Shown in pieces: positions 50,521 through 63,001 of a DNA stretch of 64,000 bases (its first letter is position 1; the number at the start of each line of letters is the position of its first letter). The stretch spans positions 1 to 64,000 of the forward strand of contig JASANE010012062.1 of NCBI GenBank assembly GCA_030248225.1, written 5' to 3'. A model generated the notes under the pieces. It was not told the DNA's origin. It ran no database searches and worked only from the letters and a program-made list of their open reading frames with translations. Source of the stretch: Trileptium ribeirensis. Lineage: Eukaryota > Nematoda > Enoplea > Enoplida > Thoracostomopsidae. The position numbers and the translations under genes were made by a program.

Positions 50521-50900
50521 CCTATTTCAAATGACACAAACACAGGTAACGTTCTGGTAGTTTTATATATTGTTTAACGGGCTAATGAAATGAACATGTA
50601 CTATTTTTGTTCCCACATGTTTATGATAGCACAGTAATTTTCTATGTATGTTGGATGTATCTAGGATGTCGATTGGAATGAAACATATATGCTCATAGGG
50701 GCAGGGGGTTACCTCTCTGGGAAAGTTCTTCTTCCCACTCCCCTGTGGCAGCGCGCCGCATTTTCCATCCTGCCTGTTCGCTTCGCATATATCAACATTC
50801 ATACTAATTACTTCAAACGGCAAAATACTACTACGCTGCGAACTTCAATATAACACATTCTTTTTAAAGATTAGGTAACAAACGTGGGGTTTGGTGGTGA

Positions 50901-51605
50901 AGAGGAAATAACCGGAAACGTCATTCTAAACCGTATCCGGAACCTATATATAGTATAGCAGATGAAAGAAGAAATGAAAGTGCAGTGAATGTAAAATATG
51001 GTAAAATAATATTTACATTAAACTTAATCTATTGCCTTCCTGAAGTTTTGAAGATACTAAGAAAGTTAATAACGTTCATTATGTCCTTTTTTGGATACCT
51101 AGAGCAAAAAATGCATCCCACTATACGGCCTTGCCTAAATTGCGTCAAACTGAATGTGCTTCTAACGCATGGAGCCTAAACTGAACACTTTCACCATGTC
51201 TCCATCCGCCTCCCTTTGCTGGACAAACGTTTGTTACGTTGTATTCCGTAGGAAACTTGAAATTGGTTCATATGGATTTAAGAGAAAATAAATGAAGGTA
51301 TACAATAATTTTCTGGTCAGTGGTTAGAGACAGTGTTTAGGATAGCGTTGGTTAACCAGTGCTAATTAGCTAGATGATGCTGATGATGACTTTGTGATCA
51401 AAATGCTAGAAATGAGACAAACTGTGATACTGCTGGCACAATTTCAATAAATACGGTTCATTACGAAGAATGCAGTTTCTGACTGCGTTGCACAAATATG
51501 ACTTTACTCCAGTGCAGACTGATTTACGAAGTTTACAAGCGCACTGGTTGGTGCTTGACACAATTTATGTTAGGCAAGCTTACATCTAAGTACTTCTGAA
51601 TAATC
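50901..51605. mobile_element. hAT element copy 2, right end missing
   Basis: Homologous to 49276-50040 of copy 1: ggaaataaccggaaacg start, gtatccggaacc, catttaatttatt-type middle, gagacaaactgtgatactgctgg, tttacaagcgcactgg. Similarity stops near 51605, before the right subterminal repeats. More diverged than copies 1 and 3. Confidence 0.85.
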
Positions 51606-53169
51606 CTCGAGCTCTAATAGAGGCGACTCCAATTTGGCCTACTGGATGACATCGTTCCCAACGAATCTTGAAATACCGTACTAAATTGGAAACCATTCGA
51701 TACCGCCGTACGACGGCAGTACATTAACCGTTACGCCCTTTATGGATTGGTTGGTACTGTGTCCCCTGTTACTCTCTTTCGCCAGATCCTATAAGTATAT
51801 ATGGTCGGAAATTCGGGATCAGTTGCTATCTCCAGGAACGGGGAGGATGTAATTAATAGTGGCCTCATGTAAACAAGTTTTTTTTCGATTTTTTGTTTAT
51901 TCAAAACAGATTTCTACGTCCGTAAAAATAGTTTGACATAAAATTTTAGGCAGTCACTGCGTTACTGTCACTTCAGTCGTAAAGCGATAAGTGAAGTAGT
52001 CGCGTTTTTCGGTAGGCAGGTCGCTGACCGAGGTTGCATCTGATCCAGTAGGGTCGATCTCTTTATTCCGGCTGATGCTCGACGTCACGGTTTTCATTAT
52101 AAAACTTTATTTTGTAACAGAGCGATCACATATACTGCTCTTCACAATTACATAGCTTCTTGCATACGGGAGGGCTGGTCCACGTTCAAGTGGATAAGCA
52201 AAACAAAATTAATAGTAACGAGCAGTCTGTCTGAAATATCTACCAGTACCTTTATTACTACTGTTTATATGGCCTGTCCACACAGCGGGAACTGTCCAAA
52301 GATCTTTGAGCTCCCCCCGGATTTCGGCTGTTTGCCAGCTCAACTCCAGCATGCCCAGGTATTTTGTGGTGACATCAAAAATGGTTGTCTTAACAAACAA
52401 AATGTTATAACCAAATTCAATACTCCTGGTTTTATTTCGACTATTTATGTCAAAATCCTAAGTAAAATAAAGCACGGCCTGCGTAAATACGCATTTGCAG
52501 TTGGTAAATAGTAAATACGCAACAAAAATGTAAATGCATGGAAAAGACGAAAAATTCAATTATAAACCCTCCGGTTGACCGAGAGGTACAGTTTTCTCAG
52601 GTAAGTTGTAGGAAATTCCAGGGATTTTTTAGTTCTGCAAGTTGGAGTTGGGGTTCGTCTGTTCAAAGCCATGAGCTAAAATTTTGGTCCTGTGGAGAGG
52701 CCAGCTTAGTAAGACGAGTATTATTTAAAGTTACTCCAAAACATCTGGGGTACTGGAGACTGAAATGTGATAAAGCCAAATTTACCTAAAAACCTTCCTC
52801 TCTTGGTGTGTAGTCCGTTTACCTTACACTTTTCTGTTTCAACACTACATAACAATGGGTGTAAATCCACTACTCTACAAATATTATACTTTATGTAATA
52901 TATATAGCGAATCTGTTGAATTACCTTGTACGCGCTATTACAGCTTACTTTGGCAAAATCGTTTTGTCGCAATGTTGAAAGCAAGTTTCTTTTTCGTTTA
53001 CTAAAACTAAAATCAAGAGCACTTGCCGTCATAAGTGCTTCAAAGAAATTTGGTGTTCGATTAAGAAAATGTTAAAAACAAGTTAACTGAGGAACCTGTC
53101 GAAATGCTTGTTAATGTTCAAATTACTAACCGTGTTTACGCATTCTGGCTAACCATTGTCTTTTTTCAG
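51606..53169 (+). other. PREP intron 1, right part
   Basis: No coding or repeat family recognised; ends in the acceptor of the second coding exon. Confidence 0.5.
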
Positions 53170-53297
53170 GTGGTTGATCCATATCGTTGGTTGGAAGATC
53201 CTGATTCTCAGGAAACTAAACAATTTGTTGACGAAGTCAATAAAATCAGCCGTCCTTTTCTTGACGAATGCCCAGTGGCAGCTGAAATCAATAAAAG
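53170..53297 (+). CDS. prolyl endopeptidase, second coding exon
   Basis: Follows ttttttcag and ends before gtttgc. The 128 bp enter in phase 0 and leave in phase 2. It encodes VVDPYRWLEDPDSQETKQF, the most recognisable N-terminal block of prolyl oligopeptidases, then DEVNKISRPFLDECPVAAEI, and contributes two bases of an Arg codon. This part forms the segment leading into the seven-bladed propeller that gates the active site. No stop or frame damage. Confidence 0.95.
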
Positions 53298-55376
53298 GTT
53301 TGCACTTTATCATTAGCTTAGTGTTCGAATTTGGTTTTGTTAAGTGGAAATACAACATGACGCTTATCGTCTGTTTTTTAAAGTGACATGGGGTCACAGT
53401 GGTCGATGGCGGTGCGATCTTTATACTCTGTGATACTCTTGGTTAATGCACTTACAACAAAATGTCTTTTTTTGTTTGGGCTAGACCAGCAAGTGTTCGA
53501 CCAATTGCAACGCAATAGTAGAAAACTAAAAACTAAGAAAATTGAAAACTCACAAGTCAGAATGCATAACTATAGAACATTTGAAACCAGGTTTGTGTGA
53601 TAGCCGGAGGACCCCAGTTAAGCACAAGAGAAATTTAGCAAAAGTTATTTTATGCACTCTAGTTACCTATGCTGTGACCCTAACACAGTGCGCGCCAAAT
53701 TTATATATTACTTTAAAACTACGCTGTCAATGTTATGTAGAGATTTCAGAGTCGTGTATCTATCGGATTGATATTTCTAAAATGTTGGTGGATGTTGGTA
53801 GATCCAAAATGTTGGTACACTTCGACTTATTGTTTTTTCAATGGCTTAGTTATTTAGACTGTTATGCGATTGCGTGATTTAAAATTTGGAGCATTTAGTA
53901 TATAGCTAATTAGATATTCATATTGGTTAATCTATTTTTGGGTGTTTATATCGGGGGTGCTCTTGTATCACGCCGTTTCATGATCTTGAAACAATTGATC
54001 GAGTACAATGTTTTTTCTACACGGTTACTATGTTCACTACAGCAGCACACAGGTGCTATTCGTGGTTGTATTTTACAACATGGAGCGCAATTTAATGCCC
54101 GCGTTTCTAAACGATAAGACCTTATACTTTTGTGCACGTATGCACTGCAAGCTTCAGAATATCATTTAAAAAATCAGACAAACGTGCGAATTGGAGAATG
54201 GTGACTTCTCATACACTCGGCTCGTGTATCGCTTACCCTGTTTAGCTTTTGCGTAACTTCGAATGCCGATATTAGGAATGCGAACGAAATTTTTTGCACG
54301 ATTCAGGACAAGAAGCCAAATGTGTCGATGCGCTGATTGTTAATTACGGCGGTAATTCGTAAAATAGCGACTACGATCAGTGCCTACAACTTTGTATCGA
54401 AATTCCTGGTCGAGTACATTGGAAAATCGCAATTTGCGCGCGGAAATTTGTTTTAAGAACGTGGACAGCTGAGGCTGATTCGTCAAAAAACAACCCATTT
54501 TTTAATTTCAAATCACTCAGTTAATTAATACTGTGATGTGTTATGTTAATAACGTGAATTAAATTTTAAATATTGACATCACAGTAACTCCATCATTGCG
54601 TTTTGCCTTGCCGAGCCGAGCTATCAAAGTTTGCGAATCTAAAAAGCCTACAAAAATATTGATACTTCATTTTCACATTACCTTTTAAGTTTTCAAGTTT
54701 ATAAAATACTGAGCTGGCTTCTTCAAATTGGGTGCCTGGTATTTTTCGTGCTTCCTAGCAAAAAAACGAGCGCCCTCATTTTGGGGAGCCAAAATTTTGC
54801 CCCACCCCGGCAAAAAGCATCCTGACAAAGTTTTTAGTTTCCCCAGCAAAACACACGCAGATGACATATGACACAATTTTATAAAAATTCCATTTCCGAG
54901 GTTAAAAATTTGACTAATTTCAGAAAAAACTTGCTGAAAATTTGTTTGTAACCTCAGACGTGTTGTACCGTTTATGAGCCTATTTATTAACAATTTTATG
55001 GTTTTACTTAAAAAATTTAAAATTTTAAAATTTCGACCTCTAGTTAGACCCAGGGGCCCACAGTTCACGTCGCCTGGCAAAATTCGGCACCCCCAGTTAC
55101 GAAAAAGGTCACCCGGATCATGCACCCTGGAAAAATTTTGAGCGAATGGAGAAGCCAGCTGAATACTGTCAGTGTTGATCAAAATTCCAGGGACCTAAAT
55201 ATATAGTAAGTTACATTATTTCTGTCAAAACAGTAAAAACCATATTCTCGATATTTCGCACTTCTTAGACTGTCGCAGAATTAAAGTTTTTAGCATAGGT
55301 TGCCTTTATTTCAAGAATCTCCTCTCGTTGCGTTTTTGCTATTTGTGATAACAATATTTTGTCTTATGCTTTTCAG
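53298..55376 (+). other. PREP intron 2
   Basis: No gene. GT...AG boundaries fit. A 165-codon minus-strand frame at 54685-55182 has no family signature. Confidence 0.6.
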
Positions 55377-55472
55377 ACTGACTGAGTTATGGGATTTTCC
55401 GAAATTCACTTGCCCAAGCCGACACGGAGACCATTACTTTTATTCATATAACTCTGGATTACAGAATCAGTT
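55377..55472 (+). CDS. prolyl endopeptidase, third coding exon
   Basis: Follows atgcttttcag and ends before gtaagt. The 96 bp complete the Arg codon of the previous exon and encode LTELWDFPKFTCPSR, then HYFYSYNSGLQNQ, collinear with the family pattern (TELxDYPKxSC, YFYxxNxGLQNQ). It leaves in phase 2 (last two bases tt). Intact. Confidence 0.95.
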
Positions 55473-56554
55473 GTAAGTTTGAACACGTCTTAAAGAGTTT
55501 ACTCAGCAGTATTGGCGGTTTGATAGACTTCGGATTGATAGTTTTTAGAATTAAATGTTATAATATTATAAAAAATAGACGCTGTGTTGCAAGTTCGACG
55601 TCACTGAACTTTCATTGTTTTTCAGAACCTAATATTCTAAAACTGGTAACTAGCAAAGCGTTGGGAAACGGATCAAGTATGGTATACCCTGTGCTTAGTA
55701 ACCGTTTCGACGTTTCAAACTCATCTTGCTGAGCCGACCAAAAATACGATAATAAACAAGCAATACATTAAAAACCACATTATAACTGTCTATTTTCAGC
55801 TCAGGTCAAAACCATAGGAGCCAGGGTTTCTTTTTTCAAAACGGACCCTGGGTCCAGCTTGTGTCCAGGAAATTTTTTTGGGCCCAGACCTGAAACTCTG
55901 GGTTCAGATTTACAATTTTTGGCTCAAGAATTTCACGAATTTTTACACAATAAAGAAACGTATTTATTAAACGTAATTTTACATTATTACAAATACATAA
56001 ATTATTCTCTGCCTGTCCCAAGCCAGGATAAAGGACGAGGGCCACCCATAAAACCAGCAGTAAACAACTATATACACATATAAGCAAGAACGGCTAAAAG
56101 TCTACAATATGTAAGAGAATTTATTTGCAAATCCTATGTCTCCGAAACAGAAATTGCCCTGTGTACAGCTTGGGTTCAGGAAAATTTTTTGGGACCACGT
56201 AAAAATATTTGGGTCCAGACCCACCTGTGGACAAAAAACCTAGCATAGGACCCTTTATTTCTTCCTCCAATGACAAACAGATTGGAAATTTATAAATCAA
56301 TTTTTTGACAAAAAATTTATCATTTCAGATGTTATTTTGACGCTCTAGACATTCAGGTATTAGGACATATATATAACAATCAAAGAGAATTGCTTTAACC
56401 GTCGTCGGCTCACCCTAAACTATATATACCGTTTTAATCCTCTGCTTGCCAACTTTAAAAACGCCAAAATTTAATATTTTTTGGTGCCAAAATTTGTAAC
56501 GTTAACACATACCCAACGTAGGTGAAAAACAATACCAATTCGTTTAGCGAGTTC
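55473..56554 (+). other. PREP intron 3, left part
   Basis: No gene. A short direct repeat (gggtccagcttgtgtccagg near 55850; a related segment near 56162) lies about 315 bp apart. Confidence 0.55.
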
Positions 56555-57165
56555 CATAACCTTCTAATCAGAATGCTATAAATAAGACACACTGTGATGC
56601 TGCTGGCACAGTTTCAATAAATACAGTTCATTGCCAAGAAAGCAGTTTCTAGCTGCGTTGCAGATAACGTTAGTTTACATCAATCTAGACTGATTTACCA
56701 AGTTTACAAGCGCACTGGAGGGTGCTTGACGCAATTTATGTTAGCCAAGCATACCCAAGTACCTCTGCGTAAGCCATACTCTGTTACCGAGTTGGACCGG
56801 TTTAATTCAAACGTATCCCACAGACTTCTGGATGTGTAAAATAGCTGCTACAAGCATCGACCTGGCTTTGATTTAACAAACTCCTGCAGGTTATTATGAA
56901 AAATTCCTGCTCAAATTATGTGCCCTACTTACGTTTCACACGGCAAATTGGTTAATTAATCTTTTCTTTTGCTTGGTTGTATTGGTGCTTGATCATTGTA
57001 TAATATATATTATATATGTTTGGATTACAGGATGAAGCAAAAAAGTGGAAAATTTCAAACAAAATTTTTAAACCGGAATTCCGGTTCCGGTATGGTTTTT
57101 GCCCTTTGCCGGAACCGCAACCGGAACACGATTTTCGCCGGAACCGGAATTCCGGTTACTCCCTG
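56555..57165. mobile_element. hAT element copy 3, left end missing
   Basis: Nearly identical to about 49822-50436 of copy 1, ending in the same ccggttactccctg terminus. The left half is absent, starting at ttctaatcagaatgctataa. It overlaps copy 2 by about 210 bp of element sequence, so the two are separate insertions. It lies in PREP intron 3, between coding exons three and four. Confidence 0.9.
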
Positions 57166-57628
57166 ATATGAACAGAAAAAATATGTGTCTTTTTCGATTC
57201 ATTTTGTAGAGCGGACGAAGCTCTATGTATGTAGCTTCATGTGATATGTTGCATATTATGAAGGATTAGTTAAAAATAAATTTTAAAGTTTTCGAAAAGA
57301 CCTGAAAGACACGAAATTGGTCATTGTGTATTAACTAAGTTTGCCGACGCAGCACACAATCAACGCGTGTTCTCTAGACCTTTGCTCTGTCAGCTTTCTG
57401 TGATAACAAATCTTTGACAAATTATGTTTGTTTGGGGTGCACGAAGGACTTGGGGGTGGTTCGTTACATCGCAGCACCTCCACCCTCACTGGAGAAGTTG
57501 GTCGCATGGTGCGTAATTTGCATATAATCATGCTCTGTGCGCAAATGGTGGTTTTCTAGATTTCGAAGCAGATCGATTAATGAAAATATATACGAATGCG
57601 CATCGTGTATCGCTGTTTTATATTTCAG

Positions 57629-57797
57629 CGTGGTTTATATACAAGACGACTGCAAAGAGCCCGGTCGTATTTTTTTGGATCCTAATGATTTGTCTGAGGA
57701 CGGGACCGTAGCGCTTACAGCGAGATCTCATAGCTTTGACGGAAAATTGATGGCATACGGCTTGAGCGAGAGAGGATCTGATTGGGTAACGATAAAG
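57629..57797 (+). CDS. prolyl endopeptidase, fourth coding exon; gene continues beyond window
   Basis: Follows tatatttcag and ends before gtatga. The 169 bp complete the split codon and encode [43 protein letters not shown] and TIK, the first propeller blades of prolyl oligopeptidase. Leaves in phase 0. With the three earlier exons this gives about 158 residues of a roughly 710-residue protein. The catalytic Ser-Asp-His exons are outside the window: nothing PREP-like follows up to 64000. The next intron carries Gypsy element 2 in the same orientation and is at least 6.2 kb. Confidence 0.95.
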
Positions 57798-58359
57798 GTA
57801 TGAGCACTGCATCAAACTGGTTCGTGACAGATTGGGCATGAAACTGAAAATAGTTGTTGCATCATAGTAGAAACAAAAACAAAAGGATGACCGGAGCATG
57901 ACACTATTCAAATTTCTAACGCTAAGCAATTCTCATGTCTTTGTAATACAGCTCACAGTTCTTTACTGCAATACTCGCCAAAGATGGACGCTGTTCGTTC
58001 AACATTATGTTCGGTGTTAGTTCGAAATGAAATTACTCTGTTCGAAAAGCGTTCTGAATAAATCAATCTCTGGTTGGACACCTGTTCGAGAGGTGCCTGG
58101 TTTCTGTTTCGTTCATTCGCAGCGAAGTTAAAATATTACATGGCACATATTACACTCGCTTAGCTCAAAGATACATAATGTGAAGATGAGCCACTTCCAT
58201 GTAACAGACGAGCACTGGCGATGCAGTTTTGCTCGGGCAAGATTTTCTTTTGTTTGATTTGTGTTCGAAAAGTAAAGCGTTCTGTTCGATGCTGGTTAAG
58301 AGATTTGTTCGTTTTAAAGAATGAATCCATTTTTGGCGAGTACTGTATAGTATACACAC
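57798..58359 (+). other. PREP intron 4 up to the Gypsy insertion
   Basis: No gene. Unusually rich in tgttcg/ttcgaa motifs, with ctgttcgaaaagcgttctg near 58041 and a related segment near 58261. Confidence 0.5.
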
Positions 58360-58750
58360 TGTTATGGATTTGCTTCGCCAAAACATTTTGGAATTACATT
58401 CGATCCTGTTCTGGAAGCTCCTATGATGTACGAGGACATCCTCACACGTGGAGTGACGGCATCTCAATCTTTCTAGAATGTTCTATGGATTTCGAAGACT
58501 GATGTCATGATTATTCTAGAAGATTATTTGATTATATTTAAAGACGGTTGCTTACTACAACTTGAGTTACTGTTTAGTTACTGCTGAAGTACTGTTTCAT
58601 TACTGTCCAGTTTACTGTTTCTTATTGTCTCGATTCAACGTTACTTTTACTGTCTTGTTTACTACGTTTTGTTCACTTACTTCTGTTGGCTTTCAATAAA
58701 CGTTTGTTTTCTACAACTCAACGTGGATCTACGCCTCTGTGAATACAACA
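58360..58750 (+). repeat. 5' LTR of Gypsy element 2
   Basis: 391 bp, TGTTATGG...AATACAACA. A TATA-like tatatttaaag lies near 58533 and the poly(A) signal aataaa is at 58695-58700. The 3' partner is 63002-63392 with aataaa at 63337-63342. Confidence 0.95.
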
Positions 58751-58843
58751 GAAGCTTTCTGGCGCACTGAGTAGGATCTTGTTCAACACTACGATCGACT
58801 GCCACATAGTCAACGGATTGATCAAGATCGAAATCATCGCATC

Positions 58844-60020
58844 ATGGCCGAATTCAAGGACCTGATGGCACACATGCAGCAACAACAAGAAATTATGCAG
58901 CAACAACGGAAGGACGATCAGACAAGATTCGAAAGTGTACTTGGGAAGGTCACGTCAGGTACGACTTTAACTTCTACTTCAACGGTCACCTCGGCGACTC
59001 CGAACTTCCCTCCTTTTGATTCAACGTCTGAACTTTGGAACGATTATTACGCTAGGTTATGCACCTTCCTGGGCGCTCATTCTGTTTCGGACAATAAGAA
59101 AGCCCAAGTATTTCTTACGAACCAATCAGCCTCTAGGTACAAGCTATAGGTTAATCTCGCGGCTCAAAAGACCCCTCCTACTGATATCAACGAACTGACT
59201 TTTAACGAAATAGTCGCCTTCATGAAAGATCAGTTCGATCCCAAACGTTTCATCGTCTGGGAGCGGTTCTAATTCCGGAGCGATATGCAGCGCAAACCCG
59301 GCGAAACAATTCAGGAACTGGCGGCGCGCATTCGTTTGCGTCTATTAAGGACCCCTAGGACGAGGCATTGCGCACCCGCTTCATTTGCTCTATCAGCATT
59401 GAAGCCGTTCTCAAGGCTCTTTTCAAGATCAAAGACGACGAACTGAATTTCGCTCGCGCAATTGAAATCGCAACTGAAACGGAAGATGCCGCTAAAGTCG
59501 CCAAAGAAACCGTCTACGGCTCCAAGCCAAAACCGGTAAATAAGGTGAAGCAGCATCACAAGGCCCATGCAATGGAATCCCCAGAGAATTTCAGTGATTC
59601 GGGCAAGACAAAGGTTACCTGCTACCGCTGCGGTCAACCGAACCACAAGGCAAACGATTGCCGATTCAAAGAGGCTACGTGCAACCATTGCAATCTCAAG
59701 GGTCATTTGGAGAAGGTCTGCCGCAAAAAGAAGCTTTCCACATCAAAGGCAAGCAAAAATTCCGTGAAAAGAATTGAATTCATCAACTCGGTCAAGGCAT
59801 CCCACGACAATATGCCAAAGCTTGAAGTACCACTAGAGATTGATGGCAAACGGTGCGTGCTTGAGCTGGATACTGCCACTACAGGTAATTTCATATCTAC
59901 TGACTACTGGCATAGGTTGGGACGGCCGAAGTTAGATAACCCCTGCTGCCGCTATGAGACCGCCAGCAAACATAATTTGCCAGTGAAAGGCACTCGGAAT
60001 ACTCGTTGCCAAGGGTCATA
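58844..60020 (+). pseudogene. gag and start of protease, Gypsy element 2
   Basis: ATG at 58844 begins a Gln-rich N-terminal segment (MAEFKDLMAHMQQQQEIMQQ), then a capsid region (TSELWNDYYARLCTFLGAHS). Stops at 59147-59149 and 59270-59272 and a frame shift near 59335 break it. Two CCHC knuckles lie at 59620-59721 (CYRCGQPNHKANDC, CNHCNLKGHLEKVC), and the protease motif LDTA at 59866-59877 follows in the same frame. A further shift near 60000 separates it from pol. Gag and protease are thus one frame here, with no gag stop before the protease. Confidence 0.88.
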
Positions 60021-62980
60021 GTTTGGTTGTGACGTTCGATTTGCGGTAACCGACATTCCTGACTTGAACCTCTTGGGACGAGAGGCAACTAAACAGTTGG
60101 GAATCTCCGTGGATAAGGCAATGGACAATGTAATTTCTTGCAACACAGTGTTTAGTCATCTCAAGGCTGACATTAATTTACGAGACCACTGCAAAGAACT
60201 CTGCGAAGAATTCCCCAACCTTTGGAAGTCAGAACTGGGATGCCTTAAAGACTTTGAACTAGAAGTCGAATTCAAGCGACAATCCCACCCGATTTTTTGC
60301 AAAGCAAGGCCAGTGCCTTTTGCCATGCAAGCCGATTTGGAGAAAGCGTACGAAAGCGGCATTGCTAAAGGAATTTGGGAGCCGACTCAGTTCAATGAAT
60401 ACGGCACGCCAGTTGTTCCCTTTCGCAAGGCTCTCCCTCCAGGTGAGACTAAGCCTGCATTGCGTGTTTGTGGTGACTATTCTGTCAGTATAAACCCGCA
60501 GCTAAAAGACCATCGACACCCGCTACCTCTTCCGGAGGATGTCATGCGTAAACTAGGAGGTGGATACGGGTTTACAAACATTGATCCGGCCGATGCGTAT
60601 AACTAGATCAAACTAGGCCCAAGAAGTCAAAGGAAGCTTGCTCTCAATACACACAAAGGTGTGCTTCTTCAAAAACGACTGCCGTTTGGCATCAAGTCCG
60701 CTCCAGTTTACTTTCAGCAAACCATGGATCAGCTTACACAAGGTCTACCTGGTATTGCTGTCTCTGTAGATGACATTTTGGTCAGTGGCAAAGATGCTAA
60801 TGATCATCTGCAGAATCTCCGACGATTACTTCAGCGTCTAGATAATAAAGGACTCCGCTGCCGACTGGAAAAATGTCAGTTTGCACAACCGTGGGTTGAG
60901 TATCTTGGACACTTACTGTCGAAAGAAGGAATCGCCAAAGGACCAAAGGTCGACGATCTCCTCAAATTACCGGCACCACAAGACGTGTCCAGTCTGAGAG
61001 CATTCTTGGGCTCGGTACAGTTTTACGCCAAGTTCCTTCCTACCAACCTGGCTACAATTTCCGAAACACTGTTCCGTCTTACAAAGAAGAAGACGACCTG
61101 GAAATGGGACGCAGAACAACAATCTGCATTCGATCGGCTAAAGCAACTTCTTTCCTCTGAAAACGTGCTGGTTCATTATAACGAATCAATACCATTAGGA
61201 GTTGCTTGCGATGCTTCCAACGTTGGAATTGGTGCAGTATTATTTCACCGCTATCCAGATGGAAGCGAGCGGCCAATTTGCAACGTCTCAAAAATTTTTA
61301 ATGAATCCCAGAAGAACTACAGTCAGATTCAGAAGGAAGCACTTGTTATTATCTTCGGGTTGAAGAAATTTTACCAATACCTTTATGGAAGGAAATTTAC
61401 GTTGGTGACAGATCATCGACCATTTATTGCCATATTTGGGCCCGGAAAATAAACACCGATTCTCGCCGCAAACAGATTGGCACGTTGGGCTCTCATGTTG
61501 GGACAATTTGATTACCAAATTGAATTCTGTAAAACAGCGGATCATGCAAATGCTGATGTCCTGAGTCGTCTACCTGCGACTGACGATTTACAGTTCGACA
61601 GGGAGGAAAGCGAAGACGATGCAGCTATGGTCTGTGCCATTCAAGACATCAGTAACAAAGTAACTCCTGCTGACAAACATTCACTGGCCCGCGAATCGGC
61701 GAAAGATCCAGTCATTTCAGCAGTGCTTCGATTCATGCGTGAAGGATGGCCGCCAAAGAAGAACGACGAAGGCATGGAAATGCAACGTTACCGTAAGTTG
61801 GCTGATTCACTATCTATTGCTAACGGTTGCTTAGTACTTGGCTCCAGGGTAGCGAGCCCTGCCAATCTCGCCGCGATGTCTTGGAATTGTTGCACCTGGG
61901 ACAGTTTGGCATGCAGCGTATGAAGCAGCTTGCACGTACGGCTGTCTACTGGCCAAATATTGATTATGACATCGAAGCAACCTGCACCAGCACTTGCACC
62001 AGCTGTGGGGAGCACCAAAACAAACCACCAAAACCGGCAATTCATCTATTGATGCTACCAGAAAAACCATGGAGCTGTTTGCATGCTATTAGTTTCCTGG
62101 GGACTAATTGGATGGTTTTAACGGACGCATATTCAAAATATCCCTGTATTCATACAACTCAGGCGGTCACGGCAAAGGCATCGATTCTGGAACAGTACTT
62201 TGCTCATTTCGAATATCCTCATACATTGGTCACGGACAATGCATCAGCATTCATGTTGGAAGAATTCCAGGCATGGTGCAAAGAACGAGGACTTACTCAT
62301 CTTACAGGTGCTCCGTGTCATCCTGCTACGAATGGATCCGCAGAACGACTCGTCCAAACTTTCAAGCAAGCTTTACGGAAATCAAGTCTTTCTCCGAGAA
62401 AAGCCTTGCAAGAGTTCCTGATGCAATATCGTCGCACTCCTAACTCCAGCGGATATTCCCCCAGTGAGTTACTCAATTCGAGACAAATTCGGACGAAAAT
62501 CGACACTCTGCTTCCGTCCCCAGCTTACACTGCTCAAGGTAAGCAAGCCAAAGAAGCTAGCAAATCCCAGTTTCAAACTGTTGCAAAAGTGGACCCTGCT
62601 TATAAAGTCGGTGATCATTCTATGCTCTGTACTTTGGACCCCATCACGACAAGCAGCCACGTTGGATGCCTGCTGTAGTCACACAGCGAAAACGCACCCG
62701 TACTGTCAACGTCCGTGTTTATCCACGACCCACCTGGCGGCGACACGTCGAACAACTGCAGCCGAGGCACGTTTCTCAAGATGACAACGAACCTGGCGCA
62801 GATGTCGACTCAACAGGTGCCACAAATACTTCGGATAATGATCCGTTGGAAATCGCCGAAGTACCTCAGACAGGAGGAGAAGAAATCGACAATGCGTCCA
62901 GTTCTGGCGGTCACCAACTACGGCGTTCAAAGCGGACAACAAAAGGACGTCCGCCTAAACACTACTCGCCGTCAAGGTAA
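60021..62980 (+). pseudogene. pol of Gypsy element 2
   Basis: RT and RNase H lie in one frame from 60064 to 61923, broken only by TAG at 60604-60606 (after DPADAYN) and TAA at 61450-61452. RT box SVDD at 60763-60774; RNase H motifs VACDASNVGIGAVLF and LVTDHRP. Integrase continues in another frame (61827-62678) with an HHCC-like module, VTDNAS (D137 of this frame) and SAERLVQ (E173), spaced D-x35-E. The first catalytic Asp is gone: LHAISF stands where element 1 has LHLDHAINF, a three-residue deletion. The C-terminal tail moves to a third frame (62666-62980). Nearly intact but not functional. Confidence 0.92.
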
Positions 62981-63001
62981 ACCTTCGGCTAGGCGGGGAG
63001 G

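Noticed and set aside
54685..55182. 165-residue minus-strand frame in PREP intron 2
   Set aside because: No recognisable domain; Lys/Phe/Asn-rich translation of A/T-rich intron sequence.
50901..57165. hAT copies 2 and 3 as the two ends of one large autonomous hAT element spanning PREP exons
   Set aside because: They overlap by about 210 bp of element sequence and no transposase lies between them.
45983..57797. PREP as a processed pseudogene
   Set aside because: Exons have consensus splice sites with matching phases and no stops.
57950..58030. Another PREP exon after the acceptor-like gtaatacag near 57952
   Set aside because: The downstream translation does not match the prolyl oligopeptidase propeller and soon meets stops.
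6271..62980. Alternative genetic code or programmed readthrough to explain the many in-frame stops in pol
   Set aside because: Stops of all three kinds plus frame shifts occur in each element, while the PREP exons contain none; ordinary decay explains them. The one shared gag stop is kept as a separate finding.
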